In this document: piece by piece, positions 1 to 10,204 of the stretch
How the letters are laid out: each line of letters opens with the position of its first letter
Position numbering within the stretch: position 1 is the stretch's first letter
Assembly: GCA_029204225.1 (NCBI GenBank)
Contig: CM055097.1
Coordinates: 75,168,860-75,232,859 of the forward strand
Reading direction: 5' to 3'
Source: Diphasiastrum complanatum
Lineage: Eukaryota > Streptophyta > Lycopodiopsida > Lycopodiales > Lycopodiaceae
DNA: 64,000 bases
Position numbers and translations under genes: made by a program
The notes under the pieces: model-generated
Told to the model about the DNA's origin: nothing
The model's database searches: none
Seen by the model: the letters and a program-made list of their open reading frames with translations, nothing else

Positions 1-68
1 ATGTCATCCTGCTTATGTTCCTACTCCTTGGTGCTAGTCTTCCGATGCTGCTATCTTTTCTTGGGGCA

Positions 69-640
69 CCTATATCACTGAGTTTGCACATAAGGTTGAT
101 GGTTATGTGTATGATGCGACTATTCACGATGAGTGTCCATCTCTTTTCCAGTTTCCTTATTAGCTTCCCGTTGCTGATGCAGTTCTACCTTCTCGGGCTT
201 TTTGGATACCTTGGTATGATGTCCCTATCTTTTGGGCTGATCCTCTACTATCTTGGGCATTACAGATACCTTGGCATTCCTGGTTGTTGCTTGATCTTCT
301 TCTGGTTCCTTGGCATTCCTGGTTGTTCCATATTGCTTGGTTTCAGATGACGCAACCGAGATGTTCTCTTCGTCGCCATGATGTTGATCCTGAGCTGTTC
401 CCTTTCTTACCAGCTGCCATTCACCAGGTTCGCCTTCACCATAGTCGATGCTGCCGGCAGATTCGGTTTTTGGTCCGGTTCGATGGTCGTTCTGTTGAGG
501 AGGCCACATGTGAGTCTATTGATGTCTTTTATCATACACCATCACTTGCGGATCAGGATCGTGCTCCTCCTGCACTTGTTGATTCCTCTACATCAGATGC
601 TGCTCTAGTTGTTGATGCACCAGGGCTTGATGCTGTTTGA
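69..640 (+). pseudogene. Unrecognised decayed reading frame, Trp-rich
   Basis: One reading frame runs from about 69 to the stop at 640, broken only by a TAG near 163. It begins around TEFAHKVDGYVYDATI and contains a duplicated piece (IPWHSWL then VPWHSWL) caused by a short DNA duplication near 270-330. I recognise no family. It could be the tail of a retrotransposon polyprotein running in from the left of the window, or a broken host gene. There is no convincing start codon. The frame is longer than expected by chance in this base composition, which is the only support for it having been coding. Confidence 0.3.
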
Positions 641-1069
641 TCCAGTTTCTTTTCGGCAGTTGGGTCTTTTTCTATGCCGGGGAGAGTTATGGAGTCGGCT
701 CATTACATTCGCCGCGTCCATTTACATTTACTTTACTTTATGCATAAGTAGGCCTTGGGCCCTTTTTTATTCATTAGTGACACTTAGACTATATGGTTGG
801 CCTTTGGCCTTATTATTCATTATTAGGCCATTTAGACATATTACTAGAGAGTGGGGGCCTTCTTGGAGGGCGCACTATTTTCCCTCCCAGTTGGGCCCTA
901 GCCACCGGAAGCTTCCTTTTAGGGCTTCCTATGGGCTAGAAGTAGGGAAACTATGTCATTTGTTATTCAGCTGATGATATTGATCTCTCTCTTTAGTCTC
1001 CTTAATCTCTCTCTTTCCTGCTTTCTAGGGTTAAGTCTTGCTTATGTGCTGCTTCCATAGCTTAAGTCT
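641..1069. other. Non-coding stretch with a short tandem repeat
   Basis: No gene is seen. A unit of about 30 bases beginning TAAGTCTTGCTTATGTG is present twice, near 1,033 and 1,062. CT-rich runs around 985-1,015 resemble an LTR leader, but no LTR partner was found in the window. Confidence 0.3.
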
Positions 1070-2350
1070 TGCTTATGTGATGCTTTCATAGCTTAGCTCT
1101 AGATCAGCTGTGGCTCTATTCGTAACTCTCTGCAACAACTTAGAGTTGGTAACGTTGTGTGTAAAGCAATCATCAAACAAAATTATGACAGCTTGGCCAC
1201 CAACAATCTCATTCATCCAAATCAATTCATGGGGGCCAAAACTTGTTGTGTTAAAACAACCATTGCTCACAAACACAATCCTTAGCAAATGAAATTAATA
1301 GTATTAACTATGCTAGAGTTACCTAGAGTCTTGATAGAAGCCCCTTCAGCATGCCTCCCTTTCTTCAGGCATTCCTTTGCTATATGACTCAATTCCATCC
1401 AATTAAAGCACAAATTATCACTTTTAGCTTTAGTGAAGGACTCCTAGTTCATCCTTTCTTTGATCTACTAGACCCTAATGAAGTTTCCTTCACTTTTTCT
1501 ATTCCTTGCTTCGAAAAGAATGCCTTTTTTCCCGTTTCTTCGGGTTGCCCCACCAACTCGGGCTTAGGCACCATACCACTATCATCGTATATGCAGGCAT
1601 AATGAATGGCATCCTTGAGGATAAGAGCCTCCTAACCTCGAGCTGAAAATCTTTAGGTAAACCCCAAAATAAAATGCAATTTTACCAAGGCAAGATCTAT
1701 CCTAGTTGCAAAACAAGAATATATCTCTTGGAAATCTTGCAAATACTGATCAAGGGACCGATTCCGCATTTGTGTCGTCGCATACAAACAATAGAACTCG
1801 AGGTCCTCCAAAATGGATAAAAAGACCGCCTTGAAGGCCTTACAAAAGCCCTCCAATGTTTAAGGGGCCTCAAATTTCCCTCTCAAATCTTGCCACCATG
1901 TGAAATATTTGCCTCGCAAGTACATAATGGCCAAGTTCATCTTCTTATCATCTATGGAGTCATGCATGGAAAAGTGTGATCAAGCCATGACATGACAATA
2001 TCAAGGGATCTATCCTCCTTTTCTCCCGAGAACATCTCAAGTGTGAACAAGGGATAATGCAATAGTTGCCTTAATTGCATCAATTCCCTACCTCATGTTG
2101 CTCCTTTGCATGCCTGGCCTGCATATTGACAATCTATTGTTGTAGATTGTTGATTGCCAACATAAGAGTATCATGATCACAAATAGAAGCAGCTACCATA
2201 ACTTCTATAGGAGGAGACATGGGTTGTGTGGATTGATTATGATCCATGTCCAAGAGGTAAAAAGAGGCCCATGCACGTCTATATGAACCACTTGCCCTTT
2301 GTACTACTTGTAGAAATCTCCATCGTACACTTCGCACAAAAAGCATGCCT
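1070..2350 (-). pseudogene. Ty3/gypsy gag-protease remnant
   Basis: Read on the minus strand, several frames in gag-to-protease order look like a decayed Ty3/gypsy element. Around 2,134-2,346 is a gag N-terminal piece. Around 1,653-1,930 lies a gag core with a GKYFTWWQDL-like motif and the frame ending DLALVKLHFILGF. Near 1,380-1,440 is a damaged zinc knuckle, CFNWMELSHIAKEC, in which the second cysteine has become tryptophan. Near 1,100-1,200 is a protease relic, ILFDDCFTHN, where intact elements usually have D-S-G-x-T-H-N. Frameshifts and stops separate the pieces, so no protein could be made. No reverse transcriptase or LTR from this copy is visible, and the element appears truncated at its 3' side. 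Confidence 0.6.
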
Positions 2351-2404
2351 TTGTAGAACGAGAAGGGAGACGTCTTATCGACGCCCTACAAAGTTCTTCC
2401 ACAC

Positions 2405-3540
2405 GTGCCTTTTGGGGGACATTCATTCCTTGTGCTCCACCTCCCCTCATCGATGACTTACAGACTTGGACCACATATGCCACCTCACTATACATTATAC
2501 CTGTTGATTCACCCATCTCATGTCCCCACACCCACTGGGGAATTCACCTTCTTCACTCCCGACATGATCTACGCAGCCATTAAGAGACTGAAGACTCACC
2601 GTACCAGAGATATTGAGGACCTCAAATCTGAATAATTGATCCAAGTTGTTATCCCACTCTCTCCTATCTTAGCCACTCTTCTCAACCGTTCTATCATTTC
2701 TGGTTTCCCCTCTTCCTAGTGTACTAACATTATCTACCCCATCCACAAAAATGGTGACCTCATGATGAACCCTGGTAACTACTGTACCATCATGATTGGG
2801 CATATTATTACAAAGTTGTATGGCACTATTCTTCACTCAGCGATTAGTTCAAAGGCAGAGATTCAAAGATTACATGTTATGGATCAGGCAGGTTTCCATG
2901 CTCATTATTCCACTACAGACCACATCTTCACTCTTCGAGCTATCATCGAAGGTAGCTAGACATAGCAGACAGAGGGTATACTATTGTTTTGATTCTATCC
3001 CACATTCCCTTCTCATTCAGAGGCTTCAAGACCTTGTCTTCTCCATTGATACCATCATCTGGGTTGCTTTCAGAGTGATGACGAAATTTGCCTAGTGTGC
3101 TCACTATCCAAGATAGAGTCCGAGGAGCGCTTCTTTTTCAAATGTCCAATATACTATGAGATCAGAGGGCGATATCATTGTCTTTTTCAGGACACACCAG
3201 TCACTTTGAGATCGTTGTGTTGCGCTCATGATTAGAAAGATGTTACTTCTACAGATCTATTCCAGCCAGCTCAATCCAGTCACTCTGACACAGCTTCGGA
3301 TCACATCCTTCTTCTCTTGCAAGAGGTCACCCATTGATCCAAACTCAGAGGATAATTAGGTTGATGATGACTCCCAACACAAAGACGTGAGACGGCGTAC
3401 CACCCATATTCATGTTGCTCATAGAATCATTGACAAAAGGACACACACACTTCATAGACGACAACCTAGACAATGTCACCAACACACATTGCCTCTAGCT
3501 GCAATCTCCATTATAGCATCCTTAAAGCAGTAGGATTTGA
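2405..3540 (+). pseudogene. Non-LTR retrotransposon (LINE-type) reverse transcriptase remnant
   Basis: Plus-strand frames match the order of a non-LTR reverse transcriptase. At 2,560-2,630 is the block before the fingers (MIYAAIKRLKTHRTRDIEDL). At 2,725-2,960 come IIYPIHKNGDLMMNPGNY and then DQAGFHAHYSTTDHIFTLR, matching the usual I-P-I-x-K-x-G-D, N-Y-R and Q-A-G-F-R...S-T-x-D-H motifs. At 2,960-3,060 is FDSIPHSLLIQRLQDL, the palm block that normally carries F-D-S-V-P. Near 3,105-3,180 a frame with FFFKCPIYYEIRGRY resembles the cysteine/histidine domain found after the reverse transcriptase. Stops and frameshifts occur between all blocks and the catalytic Y-x-D-D block was not found, so the copy is dead. 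Confidence 0.65.
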
Positions 3541-3739
3541 TTTGATTTCATAATTTTATGATGCACATATACATGTATACCATCATCACCACCATACTTA
3601 CATTTTAATTAGCAATTATCAAATATTGGTAGCTATTAGATGGTAGTCGTTTCCAAACAGCTACACCCCACATATGTTTTATTTATTGTTAGGGGAGACG
3701 TTTTACATGCTCCTATTTGCACCAAACATTGGTATGTCT

Positions 3740-3770
3740 TATATGCCTTTTGGCATGGAAAAGACGTTAA

Positions 3771-3861
<91 letters not shown>

Positions 3862-4063
3862 AGTTTGAAGTTTGATATCCAGTTGACCTTGTAAATGGTC
3901 GTGTTTTCCCACCATATATATTTTTGGACTATTGCATAGTGATCAACTATAGCTTAGTTTTCTTATCTGGTTGATGGCATTGTCTCATCTTGTTTCCATC
4001 ATATTTGGATGTACTAACTTTTTTTGGTATTATATGCCTTTTGGCATGAAAAAGGCGTTAATA
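3740..4063 (+). repeat. Repeated 34-base motif at the edge of two CT tracts
   Basis: The motif starting TATATGCCTTTTGGCATG occurs at 3,740-3,773 and again at 4,030-4,063. Each copy ends in GTTAATA and is followed at once by a pyrimidine tract. The core ATGCCTTTTGGCAT can form a hairpin. This looks like the shared 3' end of two short retroposon copies (LINE or SINE tail). Confidence 0.4.
3775..3858 (+). repeat. (TC)42 microsatellite
   Basis: An uninterrupted TC dinucleotide run of 84 bases. Reading frames through it give Ser-Leu or Arg-Glu repeats and are artefacts. Confidence 0.97.
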
Positions 4064-4139
4064 CAACTTTCTTCTTCTTCTCTCTCCCTCCCTCTCTCTC
4101 TCAAGTCCTCTCCCACCCTCCCTCTCTTTTTCTTTTTTT

Positions 4140-4639
4140 TTTCTTTTTTGTTCTTTTTTTTTTAAGGGGGGAGTCTTAAGATCATGGTAGGATACTACAA
4201 TGAGAATATTGAAAAACTTACGAGTGCAATCAAATAAAGCTTTATTGTTTGCCTCTTTATCTAACTACAAAAGTTAATTTTTTATAATGAGGTTAACAAA
4301 CTATCATATCATCAATCTCCACATACACCCAATCTATATCCAGAGATTTTAGGGCCATGAATATTGAAAGATTTGCCTATAGTCTACAAATCCGTGTCTC
4401 TTTTTTTAAGATTGAAATTTTTTATGTGAGACAATAGCAAATTAACATTGAAGACTTTTTCCATTCACCCATACACATTTATTTGATGGAATGATCATTA
4501 TCTGACAAGAAATTATCAAAGATCAATCCATACAATCGACCCATGTCCAAGGAGGAGAAATGTACATTAGAAGATATGTGCCATTACCATCTTAGCATAA
4601 GAGTTGTAAAAAAGAAAATTCCTTCAAGAAAAACTTCCT
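4140..4639. other. AT-rich stretch, no gene seen
   Basis: It follows a CT/T-rich run. No coding frame, RNA gene or mobile-element end was recognised. Confidence 0.5.
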
Positions 4640-5505
4640 TCTTCAACTATAATTACAGTTTAACCTTGAACGTGATTTTTAGTCACATAACATCACTACA
4701 TGCTCTAATATATTGACGATTCAAATTTGCAAAACAAGTACTTTAGTCCACTGTGACATATGCTAACTTGTTCGTGAGATAAATCAAACGAAATTTTTTT
4801 GTTATTTCGTCCTATCTATATGCACTTCAGATTTAGACAGGTCTCATCTAATTAAAGAAATCATTTTCAAAGACTTGATTTCAACATGGTCGACTTTACA
4901 ATATTCTATACCACAATGAATTAAGCTTTTTGCTATTAACAACCGATGGGAAATACCGAAAGGGCTTCAAATTGTTCTAGTTTGCTACATCTCTATCCTC
5001 ATACGTATCCAAAACCAAAAATAAACACTTCAATTCTCTTTCAAATTGAAATGTCATATAATAAATTTACCTTCCATGATCTTCAATCTTCTCTAAAACA
5101 ATGCATGGTCCTTTGGGAACATTGCAATTACAGGTTCCATCCTGGAAAACCATAATTCAGACATATTCTCTAAAATTTGCAAGAGCAGTCACGCCAGCGG
5201 ATCCTGTGCACCTTCCATTTGAAAGTCACCGTAGACTAATAACAGGCTAACTGCTTCTGATAATGGTCACAAACTCCATGGCGTTTCCCCTGGATGCCTC
5301 CAGTATAGCCAAATTAGTTGTGAAGCAGGAAACTTTGATTTTCAAAGAATATTCAAGAGAGACCCACATGTTAAAAACTTCACATATGCGACTGCCGAGT
5401 TGTTGATGCTCAATCATTTCACCAACATCGAGGTAGCAAATTTATGCATTGGAACAAAGTATCATAAGCTCACATCCTAAGCTAAGACAAAATCTTGTTT
5501 ACCTA
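4640..5505 (-). repeat. Block I, 3'-side segment of the duplicated gene region
   Basis: This segment is colinear with 40,590-41,180. Shared stretches include AGAATATTCAAG, GCAAATTTATGCATTG and AGTCACATAACATCA-like sequence, in the same order with many substitutions. It therefore belongs to the large tandem duplication described for 7,057-12,949 and 40,590-49,930. No intact exon is evident here. Its right edge is cut by a TRIM-like element. Confidence 0.5.
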
Positions 5506-5757
5506 TGTTAGAGAAGTAGGTTTAGGTCAGGTTTAGGGCACTTTTAAGTTGTTTTAGGTTAATACACTGAAAAGTCATCGTTGAAAGCGTTGCATCTTTT
5601 GTGATTGACAATGTTTCAGAACTGCATCCGTGCGTCTTGTTCATGTAGAGACTACAGGCTACGCCTCATTTCAACATTAATTCAATAAAGCATGTAGTTA
5701 GTTATCTCTCTCTCTCGTTCTTACTCCGTGTGCAATGCTGCTATGCAAACTGTAATA
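5506..5757 (+). repeat. 5' LTR of the TRIM-like element
   Basis: Starts TGTTAGAG. It holds a short CT microsatellite near the 3' end that is longer in the other LTR. Relative to the right copy it has small insertions, for example in the stretch before TACGCCTCATTTCAAC. Confidence 0.8.
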
Positions 5758-5769
5758 TGGTATCAGAGC
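5758..5769 (+). other. Primer-binding site (initiator Met tRNA)
   Basis: TGGTATCAGAGC directly abuts the left LTR, the standard plant LTR-retrotransposon arrangement. Confidence 0.85.
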
Positions 5770-6815
5770 CATCTCTCACTTTACTCAGTGTGTTATAGTG
5801 TGGCTATCCTGTGCTGCTGGCTGATCGAATCATCAGAGCGACGATCCTCTTGTGCTGGCTCAGCGCACCACTAACATGCCTACACGGATCAGGCTGCGCA
5901 CTCACTTCTACACCTCCTCTTCCGCTCTATGTGACACATCATTCCTACATGATGTAGTCTGCCAGTCTGCCTACGAAATCTTATGGATTTCTGTTAGAAG
6001 CGTGTGTGTTTGAAAACTCCCCACAGGGTGCGATCAATTGGTCCGCTCAACTGTCAGCGATCTGCCTGAATAAGAGAGAGAGAAGAATCGTTACTATTCA
6101 GCCATCTGAGGTTTTACAACAACTCTCGATGCACGACCTGTCTGCCCACTGCCCACAGAACCTAATGATCTGTCTGTTTTGATGCTACTGATCTGTAGAA
6201 AACGAACATGGTCTGGATGACAATGAAGATGGAAGTGATGTGAACAACCTATGGTGAAATAATGGCAAAACTCAGTCCAGGTGGTTACATGTTCTACCAT
6301 TCAAGCTGCTCTATGAAAGTGAAGGACTTCTGTGGAAGCTTGGAAGTTGTGTGATCTGCTCTAGTGGGGGCATTGTTGACTGTGTGAAAATGTTCATGAA
6401 AGATGACACGGATAACTACATGCTCCTGCTGTGATTTGAATGTGTCAGAGACCAACCTTGGTCATTCTTCTTCATGGGCTGTTTGACAACGTTGCTGACT
6501 GGGAGTACCAATGTGCTCTAGTGGAAACTATGGCTGCGTGATGATGAACTCCAGTGGGAGTGATGATTGTTTGAAATGGGCTTCAATGGAAGCTGCCTGT
6601 ATGTAGAGCTTTCAAAAGATGATTCTGCACGTGGAGACTATTCACATGATGAAACATTGTTTTAATATTATGTGTTTAGTCAACGTTGTTTAGTGATGAC
6701 AGTTGGTTAGCGATGACAGTAAGTTATGGATATCACCATGTTAGTAAGTAGGTAGGTATATGTAAGATGTGATCAAAGAATTATCATGCCTGATAGATTC
6801 TTGATCAAGTGGGAG

Positions 6816-7056
6816 TGTTAGAGAAGTAGGTTTAGGTCATGTTAGGTTTAGGGCACTTTAAGTTGTTTTAGGTTAATACATTGAAAAGTCATCGTTGAAA
6901 GCATTGTGTCTTTTGTGATTGACAACGTTTCAGAACTGCATCCGTGGGTCTTGTTCATGTAGAGGCTACGCCTCATTTCAACATGTATTTAGTTATCTCT
7001 CTCTCTCTCTCTCTCGTTCTTACTCCGTGTGCAATGCTGCTATGCAAACTGTAATA
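6816..7056 (+). repeat. 3' LTR of the TRIM-like element
   Basis: Same start and end as the left copy, preceded by the purine-rich AAGTGGGAG. A nine-fold CT run lies near its end. Confidence 0.8.
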
Positions 7057-7734
7057 ACTTGCATAGATTCAAATGTCAGGAGGCCAATTTCCACACGGAG
7101 CTTGTCCAATTACAACTACCCATTACGAACTGTCTGCCTTGTTGCAAAAATAATTTGGAATTTCATTACATATGGCATATTACGTAACAGCCACTTAAAG
7201 AGCGGATCTTGAATCGTATGCACTCCATAATGGGAAGGTGTAAATAAATGCACCAAATAGCATGACAGTTGCCGTGTAGAAGCAAAGGACTCTTAACCAC
7301 TAGACTGGAAGATCTCAAAATAATCAAATCAGCCAGCACAAGCCTCGTGGCAATTAGACAGCCAGTGGTAATTGTTATATATGAACAGCCTAACCCGTTT
7401 GTCAAACTTATTACATTTTGCATCACACAATTTTGACGAATCTTTCAGTGTACTAATCAGCAGCGCCCAGTGAAAGTAAAATCTAAGACTCATCAATCCT
7501 TCTTTGTGGAAAGCTATGATAACAGTATTACTTTGATTCTGGGTCAATAGGAAGATGTAGCCTAGCCCAGCCCTTCAACATTGTAATAGGCCCTTTACTG
7601 GCACTGAACCAACACATGGAAGACTTGATTACTTACCAAAGACCACCGATACAGAACCAAAAAAAAGTGTAACATTCTTAAACTCACTTAAGAAAATTGT
7701 TGTATCAAACTGCAAAAAAACATGGTACTGTCAC

Positions 7735-7756
7735 CTGATAGTTCATATATGCCATC
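7735..7756 (-). CDS. Candidate 22-bp microexon
   Basis: On the minus strand the 22 bases beginning GATGGCATATATGAACTA are preceded by CGCAG and followed by GTGAC, matching acceptor and donor signals. The same 22 bases recur at 41,820-41,841 with one change and both splice signals kept, while the flanks have diverged more. One reading is DGIYEL. Whether it is spliced is inference. Confidence 0.35.
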
Positions 7757-9639
7757 CTGCGAGGTCAACTTATATTATCACCATCAAACAGACAAAAAAC
7801 CTGCCGCAATCAAGGCTGTCAGCATTCTATACTGGACAGAGATCGATAAGGACAACAGATTAACAAGGCATGTACCTATCTGAATATGAAACCTACATCC
7901 CAATCACATGTATTGTTGAAATACCTAGAGGGATACTGCATCACGTGTATAGTTGTAACAACGTAGGGACACGCTGAAACCTTGATCTAGAAAGCTCCAG
8001 CTCCTTTAATCACCATGGAACTTCCCTTGCCTAAATTGACCGTCAAACTCTTGCATAATTTTGTCTTCGACGGCGCCTGTATCCCCATGAGGAGTCATAA
8101 TGCCTTTCACATTAAGAATGAGGCACGAATTGAGATAATGATGCCAAGGACACAACTACTGCTGCTAGGCCTTACCTCCCCACATGCAAAGTAGAGTAAT
8201 TGTGTAACAACCCATGAGCTACCACCCATGAGCTACCAGGACACAGCGCAGCACTCAAGGACAGATTACCAAACGCTGAAAGACCAAGTAGACAAGGCAA
8301 ACAACCTCGGTCAACAGGTGGAATCACTGGAAAAAGACTAGACGAATAGTAACGAAACTCCCACTTGATATGAAATATAAGTTACCCAATCGCCGGCAAT
8401 GAGTGTGTCAATGCAGCACACGGAATAAAATTAGTAAATCTGGTACCAAAGAGGGAGGTAAACAAGCTAAAGAAAGATGTCAACCAGCTGACCAAATGTT
8501 GAGTGTGGAAGCAAGTAGGCAAATTAGCGCTATCAGGTGTAAGTAGCTAGCTGACCAGTACTAAGAAGCCACCATCTGCTGCTAGAAGGACCGCGAGCAC
8601 CTGCACTGCAGCTATTCTCGAGATGGTCGAGAAATAAAGTAAGTTTTCACTTAATTGTTACATCTGGCGCACGGCAAATGTATTCCAACATAAATAAGAA
8701 GATAGCAGGATGATGATGTTCTTAGCTCATTAGGGACTTCAGGGTACATTTGCCACTCAGCAGACTGACTTAATGTCGAATGAGGGACTGCATGCATAGC
8801 GAAATGATAAAACTCCTTCAACCCGCAAAATTTACTCAAATACAGCAAGCAAGGATAGAAGCCTCCCTGTTAATATCATTTTTTCTATTTCTTTGTTGAA
8901 TTTTAAGCGAATGCATTCACAAGTTCAGTAAAATCTTTGAGTTCACATATATTTTGATCCATCAATTCAATACATCATAGATGATCTCGTCTTGAATGTG
9001 GTAGGATGCAGCTCTGCATAAACTTCCACTGGGTGACAGACACTTACGAAGCGCCACTGACTCGAAGCTTTCATCATAGACTAACTGCCTAAGGAAGCCA
9101 AAACTAATTTTAAAAAAACTGTGAGGAAGAATTCAAGCATTCGGACACCAATGATCATGCAGCCTCCATATCTGCAGAGAACTGGCCAAGCAACACCATA
9201 TGTAACGAGAGAAGTGTGATTTCTGATTCCAATATACAATGTGAAATATTTACAACAATGAACTATCTCCCACTGAGAGATTCATATAAAGAGTTCATTC
9301 TGCGACAAATGCAGAGAATGCCACACACAGCATTTAGAATATCGTTCACGAAAGAAAAAGCCTTGACAAGGCATTCAAAGCCACCAATAGTACACAGTAC
9401 CACGTCTTGGTGGTGCACAAAACCACATCATCAACATTGTAGCGCAACTTCTTCTGTAGCAGGATCTAACGCAACTTCAAAGTTAGCAAAGGATCAAAGA
9501 TCGTTGTTAACAAAGGATAAAAAAGAAATGTTAATGCGACAAATTAGAAATATTAGCACGGGATCAAATGCAACATCCTCTGTGGAGATAATTGTAAAAT
9601 CTATGAATGCATATATTTGAGTAAGCTTATTTTTCATAC

Positions 9640-9732
9640 ACTGGTGTTGCAGCCTGTCCAAGCTTTGGTGTATAGCAAATCAGAAGCACATGGACCATCT
9701 CTCCACTGCTCAAGTTCTGATATTATCTGGTA
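9640..9732 (-). CDS. Candidate 93-bp exon, module copy 1
   Basis: On the minus strand this block is preceded by a T-rich tract ending TAG and followed by GTATGAAAA, so it has acceptor and donor. It is exactly 31 codons, open in the frame YQIISELEQWRDGPCASDLL and onward to CNTS. The same exon of 93 bp occurs at 43,861-43,953 (open) and 12,002-12,094 (one TGA), and a shortened 87-bp version at 46,667-46,753 (open). Conservation of length, frame and splice signals argues for real coding history. The family is not recognised. Confidence 0.45.
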
Positions 9733-10204
9733 CTAAAAACAATCCAAAAGAAGATGATTTCAAAGACCACGACAAACTTCGCCGTAAATATGTACCTTCG
9801 ATCATTGATTTATTGAAAATGACACCAAGGACAGACGCCCAACTTTTTGCACATCAGAATGGTCTTACGGCTATGCAAAAGAGCAAAAAGTCTAGCCTGC
9901 CCAGACTATGCTATGTCTACAGTACAAACCTACATTAAGAAGGGGGCATACAATCTTCGATGCATCATTCATCCAAGATGTATTTGCGTTTCCAACTTCA
10001 TGCATGCAACTGGGGATTTCATGGCCAATTTCTGACTCATGTGGCTTAACATTTTCCCAATTCTCCTTTGAAGCTACAGAAATTAAAGCTTTAGTTCTGC
10101 TTGCATGCAGAACAGCGAACAGTGAAACAAACAACAAGGCTCTCACACTATTTAATTAACTTACTTGTGATTAAAAAAACATTTCTCAAAAGTTAAATAG
10201 ATCA

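Larger units (their letters stand above)
5506..7056 (+). mobile_element. TRIM-like non-autonomous LTR element, 1.55 kb
   Basis: Two direct repeats, 5,506-5,757 and 6,816-7,056, both start TGTTAGAGAAGTAGG and end CAAACTGTAATA. They are LTRs of about 252 and 241 bases that differ by several indels. The first is followed immediately by TGGTATCAGAGC (5,758-5,769). The second is preceded by the purine run AAGTGGGAG (6,807-6,815). The internal 1,058 bases hold no gag or pol frame, so the element must have moved using proteins from another element. The paralogous segment at 41,150-41,190 lacks it, which supports a discrete insertion. Flanking target duplication is not clear, and LTR divergence suggests moderate age. 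Confidence 0.8.
7057..10160 (-). pseudogene. Module copy 1 of an unrecognised multi-exon gene (decayed)
   Basis: This segment aligns in order with 41,180-44,410 and, from about 7,215 onward, with 10,205-12,745. Coding traces read on the minus strand. From 5' to 3' they are a frame with KENWENVKPHESEIGHEI (about 10,000-10,073, after a TAG acceptor), a 93-bp open exon (9,640-9,732), a frame with FECLVKAFSFVNDIL (about 9,330-9,400), a frameshifted exon near 9,150-9,190, a frame with HFAMHAVPHSTLSQSAEW (about 8,720-8,830) and a 22-bp microexon (7,735-7,756). Frameshifts and stops between the blocks suggest a pseudogene, but several blocks remain open. I do not recognise the protein. The alternative is a conserved non-coding repeat whose open frames are accidental. 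Confidence 0.45.

Noticed and set aside
3636..3894. Long Ser-Leu and Arg-Glu reading frames on both strands
   Set aside because: They are translations of the (TC)n microsatellite.
6919..7212. 97-codon plus-strand frame
   Set aside because: It starts inside the TRIM 3' LTR, crosses the CT run and runs into flanking sequence.
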